Assembly: GCF_964340395.1 (NCBI RefSeq)
Contig: NC_135568.1
Location: forward strand, 9,906,776 to 9,970,775
DNA: 64,000 nt
Direction: 5' to 3'
DNA from: Glandiceps talaboti
Taxonomy: Eukaryota > Hemichordata > Enteropneusta > Spengelidae
The notes beneath the pieces are model-generated. The model made no database searches. It was not told the DNA's origin and saw nothing but the letters and a program-made list of their open reading frames with translations. The translations under genes and the position numbers were made by a program. This document shows positions 31,181 to 44,899 of this stretch, piece by piece (the stretch's first letter is position 1; each line of letters begins with the position of its first letter).

Positions 31181-31944
31181 TCAGGAATTTACTTTCGTCT
31201 TTCTGTTCCATTCATACCGTTCTCTAATTTTCTGATTTCTTTGGCGGGATAGAGGGAAGGTCATACCCTCCCCTCCCACTAGGTGTTTTTATTTAGAGAG
31301 GAACTTGTCCAGCAATGCGCATCTCTACTAGTAATGCAAAATTCCATGGCAACTATGAAAATGACGTACCCAGTCAATCATCACATGTTACAATCTCTGT
31401 CATAGGCTTGTGTCACTTGTGACTCAATTTTTTCTTTATTAAGATTTATTAGCAAATAATTTAGTGACTTTGATTAATGGCCGTGCACTGAAGTGTTGAT
31501 GGAAAGAGTGCGTGGCATTAGGTGGCATTTCATTTCATTATGATAGCAAGTCATTTTAAACGACGCTTTCTCACATCAGATTAATTTACTACTAGTACCT
31601 TCCGTTCTTAGTCACATCGAACATGAAGTAAAAAGAATAACCGGAAATAAAAGTGTCAAGGCATTTAGAAGGACAAAAAGAGGGGTTCCTGTTAGTAAGG
31701 CAAAAAAAAATAATTTACATGACCTCAGAAAATAAAGTAGGTAGGTCAGGATTTCATTTTATTTTATTTTATTTCATCTATTTAATTGTTTTTACTTGAT
31801 ATTGCTTCAACCCAAAAACAAACAAAACGTCGGTCAGAATACCCCTTCTCTGAAAATTTTGATGAAATATGTACAGGCGTCACTGGAGAAAGAAAACAGA
31901 CGTGCATGAAGATCAAGAAGACAAAGAATTTCTTAAATTTGTTT

Positions 31945-32035
31945 TAAATATTTAAAAAAAAATGTTTATGGTCGGGGGCTTAAACTAGGATAGGTCGGGT
32001 TATCATAAACACAGTGTTTTTATTTGGCCTAATTC
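31945..32035 (+). repeat. dispersed repeat family F, copy 3
   Basis: A-rich start, then GTTTATGGTCGGGGGCTTAA, GATAGGTCGGGTTATC and GTTTTTATTTGGCCTAATTC, collinear with 28705-28795. Confidence 0.6.
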
Positions 32036-32089
32036 CTTACAAAGATTTGTTCCGAACTTTCTGGCAAAAATGTTGAAGTAACACCTCTG

Positions 32090-32180
32090 TCACCACCACC
32101 ACCACCATCACCACCATCACCACCACCACCGTCATCACCATCACCACCATCACCACCAGCAGCAGCAACAGTAGTAGTAG
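32090..32180. repeat. (CAC/CAT)n then (CAG/TAG)n trinucleotide repeat
   Basis: ACCACCATCACC-type units followed by CAGCAGCAGCAACAGTAGTAGTAG. Confidence 0.93.
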
Positions 32181-33155
32181 TTTCTATATCTCACTAATTA
32201 TGGCAAGAATTTTTTCACGATAATAATAGTCACGAGTCCTCTGCAAGGCGGTCATGACAAGATAATGTACGGTTTCTATTTGTGTATGATTGCCGCCTGC
32301 ACTGATCGACATTACTTTTCGGCTAATGGAAACAGCATTAACCTGCTTCATTTTGGGACTAATCCTATATGGCCTTGTGTTAGAGACGCCCTCTGGCACT
32401 TTCTCCCAATCGTACAAAGGCGAAATTTAAAGCGATTCCTTGGCACCATCACCATGACCTACTAGTGTCCGCACCAACAATATATTTACACCAAAGTGGA
32501 AATTCGTGTTTTCTCGTCAAACCACACGAGGCCTGACCTCTGAAAGTCTCCACTTATTGCCCGCAGAGAAACGCGGGAAATTCTGTCGTCTGCGTCCAAA
32601 TATTGGCGCCAATGAAATAGACTGCAAATTAGCAGTCTCTGATCTGAGTAAATATGATGCCATTTACAAATAATCAAAAAATTCACAAAAAATCAGCCGC
32701 TGTAAAAAAAAAAGGTATTTTCGCTTAATTGAAATTAAAGTGTTTCTATTAAGCACGTGCAAGGGAACGATTTTTCAGTCTGAAACAAACAAAATAGATG
32801 AAGAGCGACATTAATGTCGAAAGTGATAGCTATATTACATACAGTGAGCTATATGTCGACACCTTATGTCAATAACCCCATACTCTCTGGGGGCAATACC
32901 TTACTTCCATACCCGTAGGGCGGTAAAATCATACACGATCATAAAATGAAACTGAGAACAATATCAGGAGACGCTCTTGGTGATTCCAAGTAGCAAATAT
33001 GTGAATCACTCGTTGTTATACTTTATTCAATCTTAATAATAAGAGGTTAGTACAACACTCTGAGTCATGGTTGGAATGAATTGCGCCCTCTCGCATTCGT
33101 TTCGCGTAGTCTAGAAATTGTCCAATACGTTAAATACGTACATACGTAAGTATGT

Positions 33156-33210
<55 letters not shown>

Positions 33211-33316
33211 CATACGTATACATACATACATACCTACATACATACATACATACATACACGTACGTACATACATACATACATACATACATACATACATTCA
33301 TACATACATACATACA

Positions 33317-33383
<67 letters not shown>
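33156..33383. repeat. compound (CAGA)n(CATA)n(TA)n microsatellite
   Basis: Three abutting arrays: CAGA to ~33208, CATA to ~33343, TA to 33383. Confidence 0.97.
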
Positions 33384-33386
<3 letters not shown>

Positions 33387-33508
33387 GAAATGTTCGGGTT
33401 TTCACCTGGCATTTCTCTGTCTCGCCAATTTTTCCTTTGAAAAAGAATATTTATTCGAAACGTCGGATTTAACAGCTATATATACGGACTGGTTTATTAG
33501 TTCCTTAT

Positions 33509-33773
<265 letters not shown>

Positions 33774-33789
33774 TAATTTATTGTGTACA

Positions 33790-36700
33790 TTTACTTAATC
33801 TAGAAATCAGGAGGGTTACTTTAGTAAGGGATATCGAGTCACGATAGATCAAATAAAACAGAATTTATGGAGAGTAATTAAACCCCTAATATTAAGAAGA
33901 CCAGAAAGACGACTAAAGACGACGAACTTTGGATTGTAAGACTCCCAACGAGATGGAATGTTAATTTGGTTGGTTCGGTAGAAATGACAATGTTCAGTTT
34001 ACACGTAAATTTATATGGAGGGTATAATTACATAATTAACTTACCTCGGATCAAAAAAAAGTACAAAATAGTTTAATAAAAATGCACTAATTAAATCCCG
34101 GTACAATTGTAAGCATTTAGATTCTGTCCCACGGGGGGGGGGGGAGTCGTAAAAGGGTGTGTCAGCCGTTTACGACACTGTATAGTTACATGCATGATGC
34201 AGGTGGTCTTTTGACAGTAGGTATATCGACGGAAATAAAACTGGTCAGACTTTATTGTGTTATGTTATTCAAGAAAACGCCAACCTGGGGAAAATGGTCA
34301 GCATATATATAGTTTGTCTATTTTTTTTATTTTTTTTTAGATAAAGACTGAAATGATATCATAATCAAGGCGTTTTAGATTAGAATCCAATAACCTTTCA
34401 TAGAGAAAAGTTTGGAAAGATTTGAATGACTTAGATTTTCAAGGAAATTGGTTCACTGATGCTACATAACCTTAAAACACAGACAAGTAAGAAATATTTC
34501 TTATTAGACGTGCTTAAAAGCATCCACTACTACAACGACTATGAATTGCAGTTACCAAGCCTACGGGATTTATTTTCTAAAGGCACTGCAAAATCGTTAA
34601 TCAATATTTTCCTAGCAGTATCAGAAAATATAATTTCTCAAATCCTCGAGTGATTAGCCCTTCTCCAACCTTCCCCCAATATTTGCTCCAAAATATTTTA
34701 TGATGATTGATTTAAATACGTGAATTATGTGATGTATTAACCAAAACGTGAAAATAATACTGCGTGATGGGCTAACAAAAAAACCGTAAAATGAAATTGA
34801 ATTATTTCGACTCGGGGTACACTAGTATATCACCATAAGCGTGTTCATTTCAATTTGATTTCATGTTTATTGTTGCGTTGCCTAGCAGCAGCAGCAGCAG
34901 TTTTCTTGTTCTCCAGGAACCGATTACTGTGGTGGCAAACATATTTGAATCAGACTACATGAAGACATTGCTACCTTCCAGGCATACCGGGTGAGAAGTA
35001 GTGAATAAAAACCGTCCCCACCTGCTCCGATCCAGACTCACAGCAAAGGAATATCTTATTAACTTAACAACTACAGCTAAACCCATAAATCTCATCCCAG
35101 CTGAAAAAATAACATAAATACATTTTCAACAACCCAGTTCTTGTATAGAGAGAACAACTTGAACGGATAAAGAAAAGTGGACTGGCTGTACAATAGATAC
35201 ATATTTCTGTCAACCTAGGGAGTTTAGGTTGGGTCAGGCTATGGATTGAATTAGAGCTAAACTCCCTAACTCTACGTCCAGTCATATGTGGATTCTGTTC
35301 TTTATTGAATAAAGCAATTATTTAAGTATCAAAAATCTTCATTTGCTGATTTATATGTTGTGTCATGTGTACGAATTTGGACACAGTGATGTGTACGTTA
35401 AATGCATAAGCTTACTCCTTGCGCTACCAACACTTAAAAGCACTAGCTAGAACTAACTACACTAACTAGCTGCACTAACTAGCTAGAACTAACTAGCTAG
35501 AACTAACTGCAATATCCTGAAATGGAACTTTTGAAACGGTTTTGTTATAGATATAATGACTTACTTTCATATCATACACCCTGGACAAATATTGAATCAC
35601 CCATGAGTAAATGTATCTGTGCAGCTTCACACATAACATGGTGCAATAAACCCAATCGAATTGATTTTTGGGTCCACACCCTAAAATCGGCGCCCCAAAG
35701 TGATCACGATTCCAACATGTTACTGTACTACTTACGGATAAAATCAACGCAACCTCTAATTAACATGCACAATGTCTGATTATTGGTATTTTAACTATTT
35801 TCAGTGAATATATTGTCTCTGGTCGAAAATAATAATACCCAATTGCAAGTTACAGCTCGTGCATCTTTAATAGTTTCATATAGACTGAACACGGGCAATA
35901 CGCCAAGGGGTTTTCATATGAATTTTACAAAATTCTACGCATCCAGTCTTTTTTTCTTTTCTTTTTTTTTGTGTGCCGGATAAAATCATGTTATTATTTT
36001 TTTAGTTATAAGTTATAAATTTCTTACTGTAGTTCGATGAACCACAAATTCTTCATAAAAAACCGCCTTAATTACAAACAAGACGATGAACCCCAAAATT
36101 GCTTTTCTTATTTCAAAAGGACAGGAACAATAATTTGGAGCAATTTAAGAATTTTGATTTTCAGGGAAATTTGTCCCCGACGCGCATTCTGCCTTAAACC
36201 ACATCAGTTGAGTGTGTGTCCCCCTGTCTGCCTGAATACGATCTCGTATATAGTATAGTAAATGTGAAAAACCACGTCTGAATTGACACCGTTTCTTTGC
36301 GTTCGAACATTGTCATTGACGGAAACTATATATAATGTTATAGTTAGTAATTTAGGGGCAAAACTCGTAATGGTTCATTGACAAACTCAAAATATTCAGT
36401 GTAACGTTTGCTCGAGCTCGCAGTCGCACATTAGGTTATAACAGTGTTCGGAGCATGGTTATAGCTTAGTCTACGTGTATAAATACTACTGTTATAGTGT
36501 CTAGTGAGTTACTGTCTGACATATTCGAGATCTATATTCAATACAGAAGAACTCCTTAAAATATCAGGAACCATTCACTGCTACCCCCTCCCCTTGCCCC
36601 TCTCCTAACTTTTGTTTTGTATTTTCAATATAGAAGGATTTCATCAAATACCAGTGCATGTGTACTTTTAACTGTTACCCCCTCCCCCTTTCCAACTTAC

Positions 36701-37730
36701 TTTACTCGTCACCACTACGATGCTATGTTTGATTTCTCTGTCATTTTTCTCGACACGGCTATTAGTATTTACTGTAAACATACTCAACTAAGCTGGCCAC
36801 CTAACTTCATGGAGTGATGCATTTTACGTTTACTTTTTATGAGTTCGGTTATTACAACGTCTATATTCTTTAAAAATTCTTAAACTGCTTCTGTAGACAC
36901 CTTGTTTTTGTCCTGTTGAGAAGTTGACGGCTATTATAGTGACCATAAATATGTTTAAATTGTGCGTAGAATTGAAAACAACATGGCGATTTTACATTCC
37001 CGCACACAGCAAAACACATAATTTTTATGCCCTCCAGTATGTAGTCCGACAATGGTCACTTTGTTGTCAAACATTCTCTAATTCAAGCCAACTGAGCCAG
37101 AATCAGAAGGTCGCAAGATCTAAACAAAGGTCAAAGCCTGTCGTGGGAAAACCATGTCCCCAACGCATCGATACATACAGGTAACATCATTTACGCATGG
37201 GCTCAAACAGTGCTATTGTACGAGTTGGCTGAAATATGACCAGTTATAGCAAAGAAGATACAATCCGATGAACTCGAAAAGAAGTATCACCCGAGGGGGG
37301 AGGCAGCTCCGCCTAAATCTCCCCTGACTTATCCCCTCCCATTAATTATATAGATATCCTCCACTGACTTTACATCAGTGTAGTGTCACCCATCGTTCTA
37401 GTCGAAGAGCTCGTAAGATAGCAATTAAATTTTTCTGATTTGATCATTGAAACCCGTAGGCATGGGATTTGGCCCGATGCGTTACACCTGCACGAGCTGT
37501 GAAAGTGAACTATCATTTGTTCAATCAGACAACCAGCAATGTATTCACTGGAATTTACCAACGATTTCAAACTGTCATGTTTGCTATGGATAGTATCCAT
37601 AAGTAGTAAAGTAACAGGTTGAAATCATCATCGCGTTGAGGGCGCTGATTTTAGGGTGCGGACTCAAAAATCAAGTTGATAAGATTCATAGTACCATTGT
37701 ATGCATACACGTACAGCTACTCAAATCAGT
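33790..37730. other. intergenic sequence, no gene recognised
   Basis: Unique AT-rich DNA with small local duplications: two related CTACCCCCTCCCC / TTACCCCCTCCCC segments at 36545-36700, and the CTAG repeat at 35440. Short frames show no recognisable domains. Confidence 0.55.
35440..35520. repeat. short CTAGCTAGAACTAA-type tandem repeat
   Basis: ACTAGCTAGAACTAACTACA-like units repeated about four times with variation; CTAG-rich and palindromic in part. Confidence 0.8.
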
Positions 37731-37739
37731 TTTCCCACA

Positions 37740-38021
37740 GGATGGATGGATGGATGGATAGATGGATGGACGGAGAGAGGTGAGGGAGGGAGGGAGGGAG
37801 GGAGGGATGGAGGGACGAACGGACGTGTGTATGTATGTATGTATGTATGTATGTATGTATGTATGTATGTATGTATGTATGTATGTATGTATGTATGTAT
37901 GTATGTATGTATGTATGTATGTATGTATGTATGTATGCATGTATGTATGTATGTATGTATGTATGTATGTATGTATGTATGTATGTATGTATGTATGTAT
38001 GTATGTATGTATGTATGTATA
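37740..38021. repeat. (GGAT)n(GGGA)n(GTAT)n compound microsatellite
   Basis: GGAT and GGGA units (37740-37816), then about 48 GTAT units (37829-38021) with a single GCAT variant. A 218-codon frame across it is an artefact. Confidence 0.97.
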
Positions 38022-39084
38022 TTTTGTTTGTTTGTTTGTTTGCTTGTTTATTGTGGATTTTTTTTTATCTATGGGCTCTGCTCATTGGATAATTATGGAT
38101 TCGTTAATAAAGTCGTTCAGCGTATCCTTGTTGGAAAAAAATTCCTGGAAAAAAGTAAACACAAAAATTCAGTCGCTGTTTTATTTCATCGAATAAACGC
38201 ATATATTTTTAGACCACAACTAATTTTTAAAGTCTTTTTCCCATCCTCCATTGTTTTTTCCAAGTTTTGTGATTACATGTCATTCATTTTGACGTTGTCG
38301 TTATCACCCAGAGTTGTTTTATCCCCAGATTCACAGAGAGTCAATATTACATATTAATGGCAACACGACACAATACACACACAAATACATCAAACATTAC
38401 TACTACAGCGCAAAATTCGTCAATATTTCACTGAAAAATGAAACTGTTGTACCGTCAGTCAGTCTCTCCCGGCTATCTGTTGGCATCGGTTTACTTGGAG
38501 CTCTTCTGAAAGCCCATGTAACTTGAAAGACCACATTAAATAATAATTCCATGTAACCTCTTCCGTCAAACATATTTTGTTACATATCGCGTTGAAAGCA
38601 AGCGAATTTGTGAACCAGTCATATCACGCTACATCGATGACTTTTTCAAGGCTTCAGATACGAGTCCACCTCGATGTGTTTTATTCATGGGTTACTCGCG
38701 GAAATTTAACAGGACACCTTTGAAAACTATAACAGTTGTTTTGGGTTGTTTTCGTTTTTTTCCCTTACGGGTTACTGACATACTGCTCAGTATGTGGGCG
38801 AACAGAACCATTACGGTGTAAAAGTGTTATTGAGTACGGTATAAGAACCGGACTTATTCTCGCAAGGCAAGGCCGGGTAATTTTCCATTCGCTGGTTGGA
38901 GCGTGTTCCATACTGCCGTAAAAGGGTGTTGGGGTTTAACGACGATGTGAAATGAAGAGCACGGGAATGGATAGTTGTACAGTTCTCAGCAACAATTCAA
39001 GACTCACTTTGAGCGGCTTGAATATATACTCTTATTTTGTATTTAGTTTTGGTGGTAAATTAAAGCTCAGTGGTCTATATAGAA

Positions 39085-39150
39085 GCAAACAAACAAACAA
39101 ACAAACAAACAAACAAACAAACAAGCAAGCAAGAAAGCAAACAAACAACT
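39085..39150. repeat. (CAAA)n microsatellite
   Basis: CAAA units with CAAG variants at the 3' end. Confidence 0.95.
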
Positions 39151-40829
39151 TAAAACTAGCGTTTTTAATTTAAGAATTCGGCAATGTACGCCACTTTTTC
39201 AAGTGTCTAAAAACAGACGTGGTTTCTTAAAAAGCTTTCCGTGGAACTGCTCGACGTTTGATATTTTAGCAATATTTGTATTGCATTCCCATTCGATACT
39301 GACAGCCAACAAAACGAAAGCTAAAATTAATTTACCATCGTCTTGATTGCAGGAATGACCGCGATCTGATTCAAATGTGATATTTATTTATATTTATTTC
39401 CTTCGTATATTTTTCGGTTTTTTATTTTATTTTATAAGAGTCCATGTGTGATCGCCTCTTCATACAGCAAATTGAAATAAAAAGTCCAACAATGTAAAAA
39501 TAAAATAAAGGTATTATTAAATAAAGGAAACGAGTGGTATTCCTACATCAAAATTTAATAAAATTGGGATGACTGTAACTTACAGCTGAACCAGCTGACT
39601 GAACACGAGGACTCGGCGTAATGCTGAAACTGGAATGGCATGTACAGCTAAGTTAAGTTAATTAAAAGTAACTGTATAAAACTTTGATATAAAATTTAGA
39701 GTAACGGCCTAAATCACAGTTAAAATGCCCTTGATGGCTAAAATTATGAAGCACGACGGGTATAAGCCAGAAAGATAGTGTATTGGCTTCAAGTAATTTT
39801 ACCGTTAACCGGGCAACTAAAATGTAGTACGCCGTGAAAGCAATATTGACCCGAACTGTTCTATGTTACAAGCAGACAAGGGGACCCGGTCATAAAGGGA
39901 CTTCCTTGCTGGAATGGATCGATTGATTGACAAGTACTAGAGGGGTGAGATCTCACGGTACAGTGACAAAAGCTGCCTTTCCAATATTCCAAATATAGGT
40001 CCACGTTATCATAAGAACTTTAATTTTGAAATTTTTTTTTGCAGATTTATTCAAATTCATCGACAGTCAGAAGTAAATGATTAGTACAATTACGTTGATT
40101 GGATTACACTTCACGTCAGTATTTTCATAAATATCATTTTCGTCTGTACAAAAGAAAAAAAACTTTACGGGGAGTAATAACACTTGCGGTAACAGCGCTG
40201 CCCCACTGTTACAAACTCATGATGATTAACGAGTTCACATGGTAGATAATTGATTTGTACTCTAGACACGCCCCCTAGTGGTGAAGTCTGTTGAGAACTG
40301 CCCAAGTAACACTGACAAGACTGTACAGTAGTCATCCATCAGTCTTAAATGTTTGAAATTTCACACACCACTCGGAAGTGACATAAATACAACATGTAAA
40401 ACGAACATATATGTTGATTAGTGATGGCTGTGACTAGGAGTCAGGGCAAACATCGCCCGTACAACATTTTCTTTTCGAACACGTACTTAATTCATATTAG
40501 TCAAGACCGCCTTCAATCATGAGTGCCTCTCCGTGTGTCTCCCAAGTCTCTGTCTCTGTCTCTCTGTCCCCTCTCTGTCTCTGTCTCTCTGTCCCCCTCT
40601 CTGTTTCCGTCTTTGTCTCTCTGTCTCCCCCCTCTCTCTCCTTCCCTCCTCTATATCGACTTCTTTGAAACGCGTTTAGGACGAGCTATAATAAAGTGTC
40701 GCACTGACTTTCAATGCTGTCATGTTACGATGATACTAAACTCCTCGGGGATCCACAGCTGTTGGCTACGTGCATTCACAAACCTTATTGTCCAAAAGCC
40801 ATATTTCAAAGTTGACTGAGATTTGCCCG

Positions 40830-41660
40830 CTGGTATTATTTTTTTTTGTCTATAAAAAGCACATTGAGTTGCGATGGTAAAGTGTCCAGGCAGCAGTAAG
40901 CATTCTACAGGTGGGGCAATTAGTCAAATCCCCGATTGATAAAGCAGTAATCGAGTACTTTGGCCAATAAGCAGTAATATTGATGGGGTCTTCGCGAGCT
41001 CTTAAATAACACGGCATTTATTTTCAAGTGAGTGAACACGGACCTCCGGCCTGCTGTCAAATGATCGATTGAAAGTGAATATGAATACACCCTGACCGAT
41101 GAAAGTGAAAATGCAAACGATTGGGTACTTCAGTCAATTCTTAAGATGCAATCAATTGGAAGAAGACAATACGAAGTGTGAATTTGAAGGAGTTGTAGCC
41201 GCACTCTTGGCGCCACTCGTTCAATAGGCCCTCCTTCCAATCCTACTAATTTTCAATTGTGTCTTCAAAACCCTCGATCAAGGAGTCTTTAACACCTCAC
41301 TGCTTGTATTTCTCGCCTTTTCACTCCGTCACTAATCGGCGAGCTTCTCAAGACAAACAGATAAATACATTGATTACCTTGGACGATCAGACTACAGGCC
41401 AATTTACACAAACTAATTGAGAGTCCGAAACCAAATCTTTAAGATGTGTTTAAAGAAATCAACACCTATATACTTAAAGAAATGAACATAATATTATGTG
41501 AAATTGACACCGTTGTAAACGGTGCGTTGTCAACTTAGCGAGCGGCCAGACTATGGCCTGGCAGCACAGAATTCAGTGAAGACGGGGTTCTCCTTCTATG
41601 GGTTCTCCATTCATTTTCTTTCAGATCGGAACAACTGTCTACAAAAATACCAATTATCTT
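40830..41660. other. complex unique sequence, candidate regulatory region
   Basis: A repeat-free ~800-bp stretch of higher complexity than its surroundings. It has many homeobox-type cores (GCAATTAGTC, CTAATTGAGAG, ATCAATTGG), ATCGATTG/GATTGATAAAG motifs and GGCGCC at 41209. No ORF. Distal enhancer of the Sp gene is a guess from composition and position. Confidence 0.25.
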
Positions 41661-42150
41661 TAGGTTGACTAGGAAAAGTAACGAAAATTCTGGTATTATT
41701 TTTGTATAATATAAAAAAAAATAAACACTAGCACGACGTGGTTGCTATGTAACATTTTCAGTACACAAACTTGACAACCATAAAATATAAAAAATTGAGA
41801 TACAAACTTTTCAAAATGTGTTAGGAGAGGTCAGGATGATAGTATCCATTGTTGTCCATTAAAAAATTCTCAATTTGGCGCAACAAACTGAAAGCAAATC
41901 CCAAACAGGCTTTTTTGTACACGAAATGTTCTTGAAATATGTTTGCACTATGCCCCGCAACTATAAAATATTTAAAAATATACCCACTTACAGAACTTAC
42001 TTACAGAACAAGAAAGAAAATACAAATAGTAAACAATAGTGTGCCCTGGTTTCAAGACTACTGGGTAACTCAGATTGATACTTGGTTGTTGTATAAATGC
42101 CCAACAAAAACTGCCCAACGTCTTGCTATTTTTAATTTCATGTGAGGAAA

Positions 42151-42284
42151 CTATCAAACAAACAAACAAACAAACAAACACAAACAAACAAACAAACAAC
42201 AAACACACACAGACATATATATATATATATATATATATACTAACAAACTAACAAACATACTAACAACAAACAACACATACACAC

Positions 42285-42340
<56 letters not shown>
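42151..42340. repeat. (CAAA)n and two (TA)n microsatellites
   Basis: CAAA 42151-42202, TA 42216-42239 and TA 42285-42339, separated by AACAAACTAAC-type sequence. Confidence 0.95.
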
Positions 42341-43439
42341 CTATATACATGGTAACATGCACACAAATATATACATCCCCAACCTCCCAACTACACAAAA
42401 CCTCACACAAAGATGAATGAATGAATGGATGGATGGATGGATGAATGGATGAAAATGATTATCACCATATATAACAAAAATAAACCACACTTTCAAATAA
42501 CTTACATATGTTACAAATATACAAAATATAATCAGACAAAACTAAATGACAACCGTTTTACAAAAAAAAGAAAACAGCTGCCATACGAAATGTTCAAAAG
42601 TAAGGTCAGTTGGTCAGCCCCATTTTACTGTATCAAAGAGTAATTATCATCTTCGCAACTATGCCAAAAGTCGTTACAAGCTACACACAGTGGGATGACA
42701 AAAAAGAGGTAAGAAAACAAACCATCAACCAGCTGCCAAAGTTGAGCCGAATACACATACATATAAGTCAAAGCATTCATCTAAACCCAAACAGTTTAAT
42801 TATATATATTTGCAATGCGAGTCGTTGATAGTAGAATGGTCTGGGTGCAGGTGTCACCTCTGTCTTGTATCAGTGTTTTGTTGTTGATGTAAATAGCGAG
42901 GTTTTATGTCGTCGTTGCTTCCAGTGTCTTTATGTTAGTTATATATATACCCCTTTCTTATGTTATATTTCCCTGTGATACATTGTCCGTCATTGTAGCT
43001 ACGACATGCAGGAAGCGATGCAACTGCATGAGAAGTTCTGTTTGCTTTTAAGTTACCAAGCACTCATCAGTGAAAACTTAGTTTTGATACGAACGTTATA
43101 TTGTGAATTTTGTGTAAGATATTTTCACTTTTAGTCCGAAATGTGGACATCAATGAAATGTCAAGGCTACATTCTGTACAATACTGTGACTGAGGCTACA
43201 TTTTCGGCTAGAGTCAATTCACGATTATATTAGTTCTACAAAATTAAAATTTTCAACTTGTTTAGAAACAAATCATGGTGTGAAGATAAAGATGGTTTAT
43301 TTATGCATAAAGATGCTTGCAATCGAGACTGAGAGTTAATATATTGGATCACTGTGTAAAGAGGAGTGAGTAGTGAATATGTGACATCATGTCATGCTAC
43401 TATCAGATAGACAAAGACTGGAAGACATAAAGAGAGAAA

Positions 43440-43590
<151 letters not shown>

Positions 43591-44351
43591 CAGACAGCCA
43601 GCCAGGCAGACATGTATACATACATACATATGTACGTAATTAGACAGCCAAAGACACAATAAAGAGGCCAATAACGAAAGCGTTAACACAAATTTATGAC
43701 AAATTTACGATCCTTCGGATATTGGCGGGAAAAACAAATTAGGTAATATTAGGTGCGAAAAAGGAATTAAATGGAGGCGCGAAACGTCAAGTAAAACCCA
43801 CTCAGGAAAAAAAATGATTTCTCGCCTATGCAAGACAATAAAAATAGTAATTTTGTGCAAACACACAACGAAGACGGGAATCAAATTTTATTACTGTGAA
43901 CATTTGCCTGAGGGGGATGCTTTTAATAATTCGACACTGTGAAAGTGTGAACAAGAAAAAAACAACATATTACGGATTATCGACATTTTTATGTGATTGT
44001 TGATTTACAAGAAACGTAACGACAAATTTACTGAAATCGAAACGACATGATTGTTAGTCATACACAAGAAATCAAATTTGTTGAAAAAAAAAATAATTTT
44101 ACGAGTTCGCCTTGAGGTGAAATTTGAAATTGAAGTTAGTCTTAAAGGCAAACCGACAAAAGGGATACGGGGTTCATCATGATATGAACACTGAGTTTGA
44201 ATATGAGAAGGGTAGATATGTTGGATGGAGGGGTAGATGTGTAAGGTCAGGAGGGGTGATGGCAAACTAGGTGGTATGGGTAGGTCGTTATATGTAGAAT
44301 CAAGGGGGAGGGAGTCTGTTAGTTGTGTAAAGACGGGGGAAGGCTGTGGTC

Positions 44352-44468
<117 letters not shown>

Positions 44469-44899
44469 AAAAGTAGAAAGGGGAAAGGAAAGGGAGATTT
44501 ATATGTTGCTCCTATTTTCGTAACGAAATGAACAATATAAGTGTCAAAATGCACCGACAGCGTTCTATTCCCATGTATGAAACAAAGGTGTGATCGGGGC
44601 AGGCAATAAAAACCTCAAACCATCGGCTGATATTTTGTTTCCATCCACAAATGATGTGAAACTGAGGATGAAATACGATGACTGATAGAAAATTCAGAAT
44701 CGATGAACAACGCACTACAGAAAGAGAAATAAAGGCCTATTATGTTGAAAAGAAGATTTATTCCGTCACCATAACGGTTTCAACCCAACAACTCGTAAAC
44801 CTTGCCGGATATAAAGAAGCAGTCAGCCAAAACCTTGAGAAAGTCAGCTCAGGTAAGGAGCGGCTAGGTCAAAGGTCAAGTATTATTAACTGAATGAAA

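Noticed and set aside
44678-44893. 71-codon plus-strand frame with hydrophilic composition
   Set aside because: No homology recognised, weak start context; length is within chance for this base composition.
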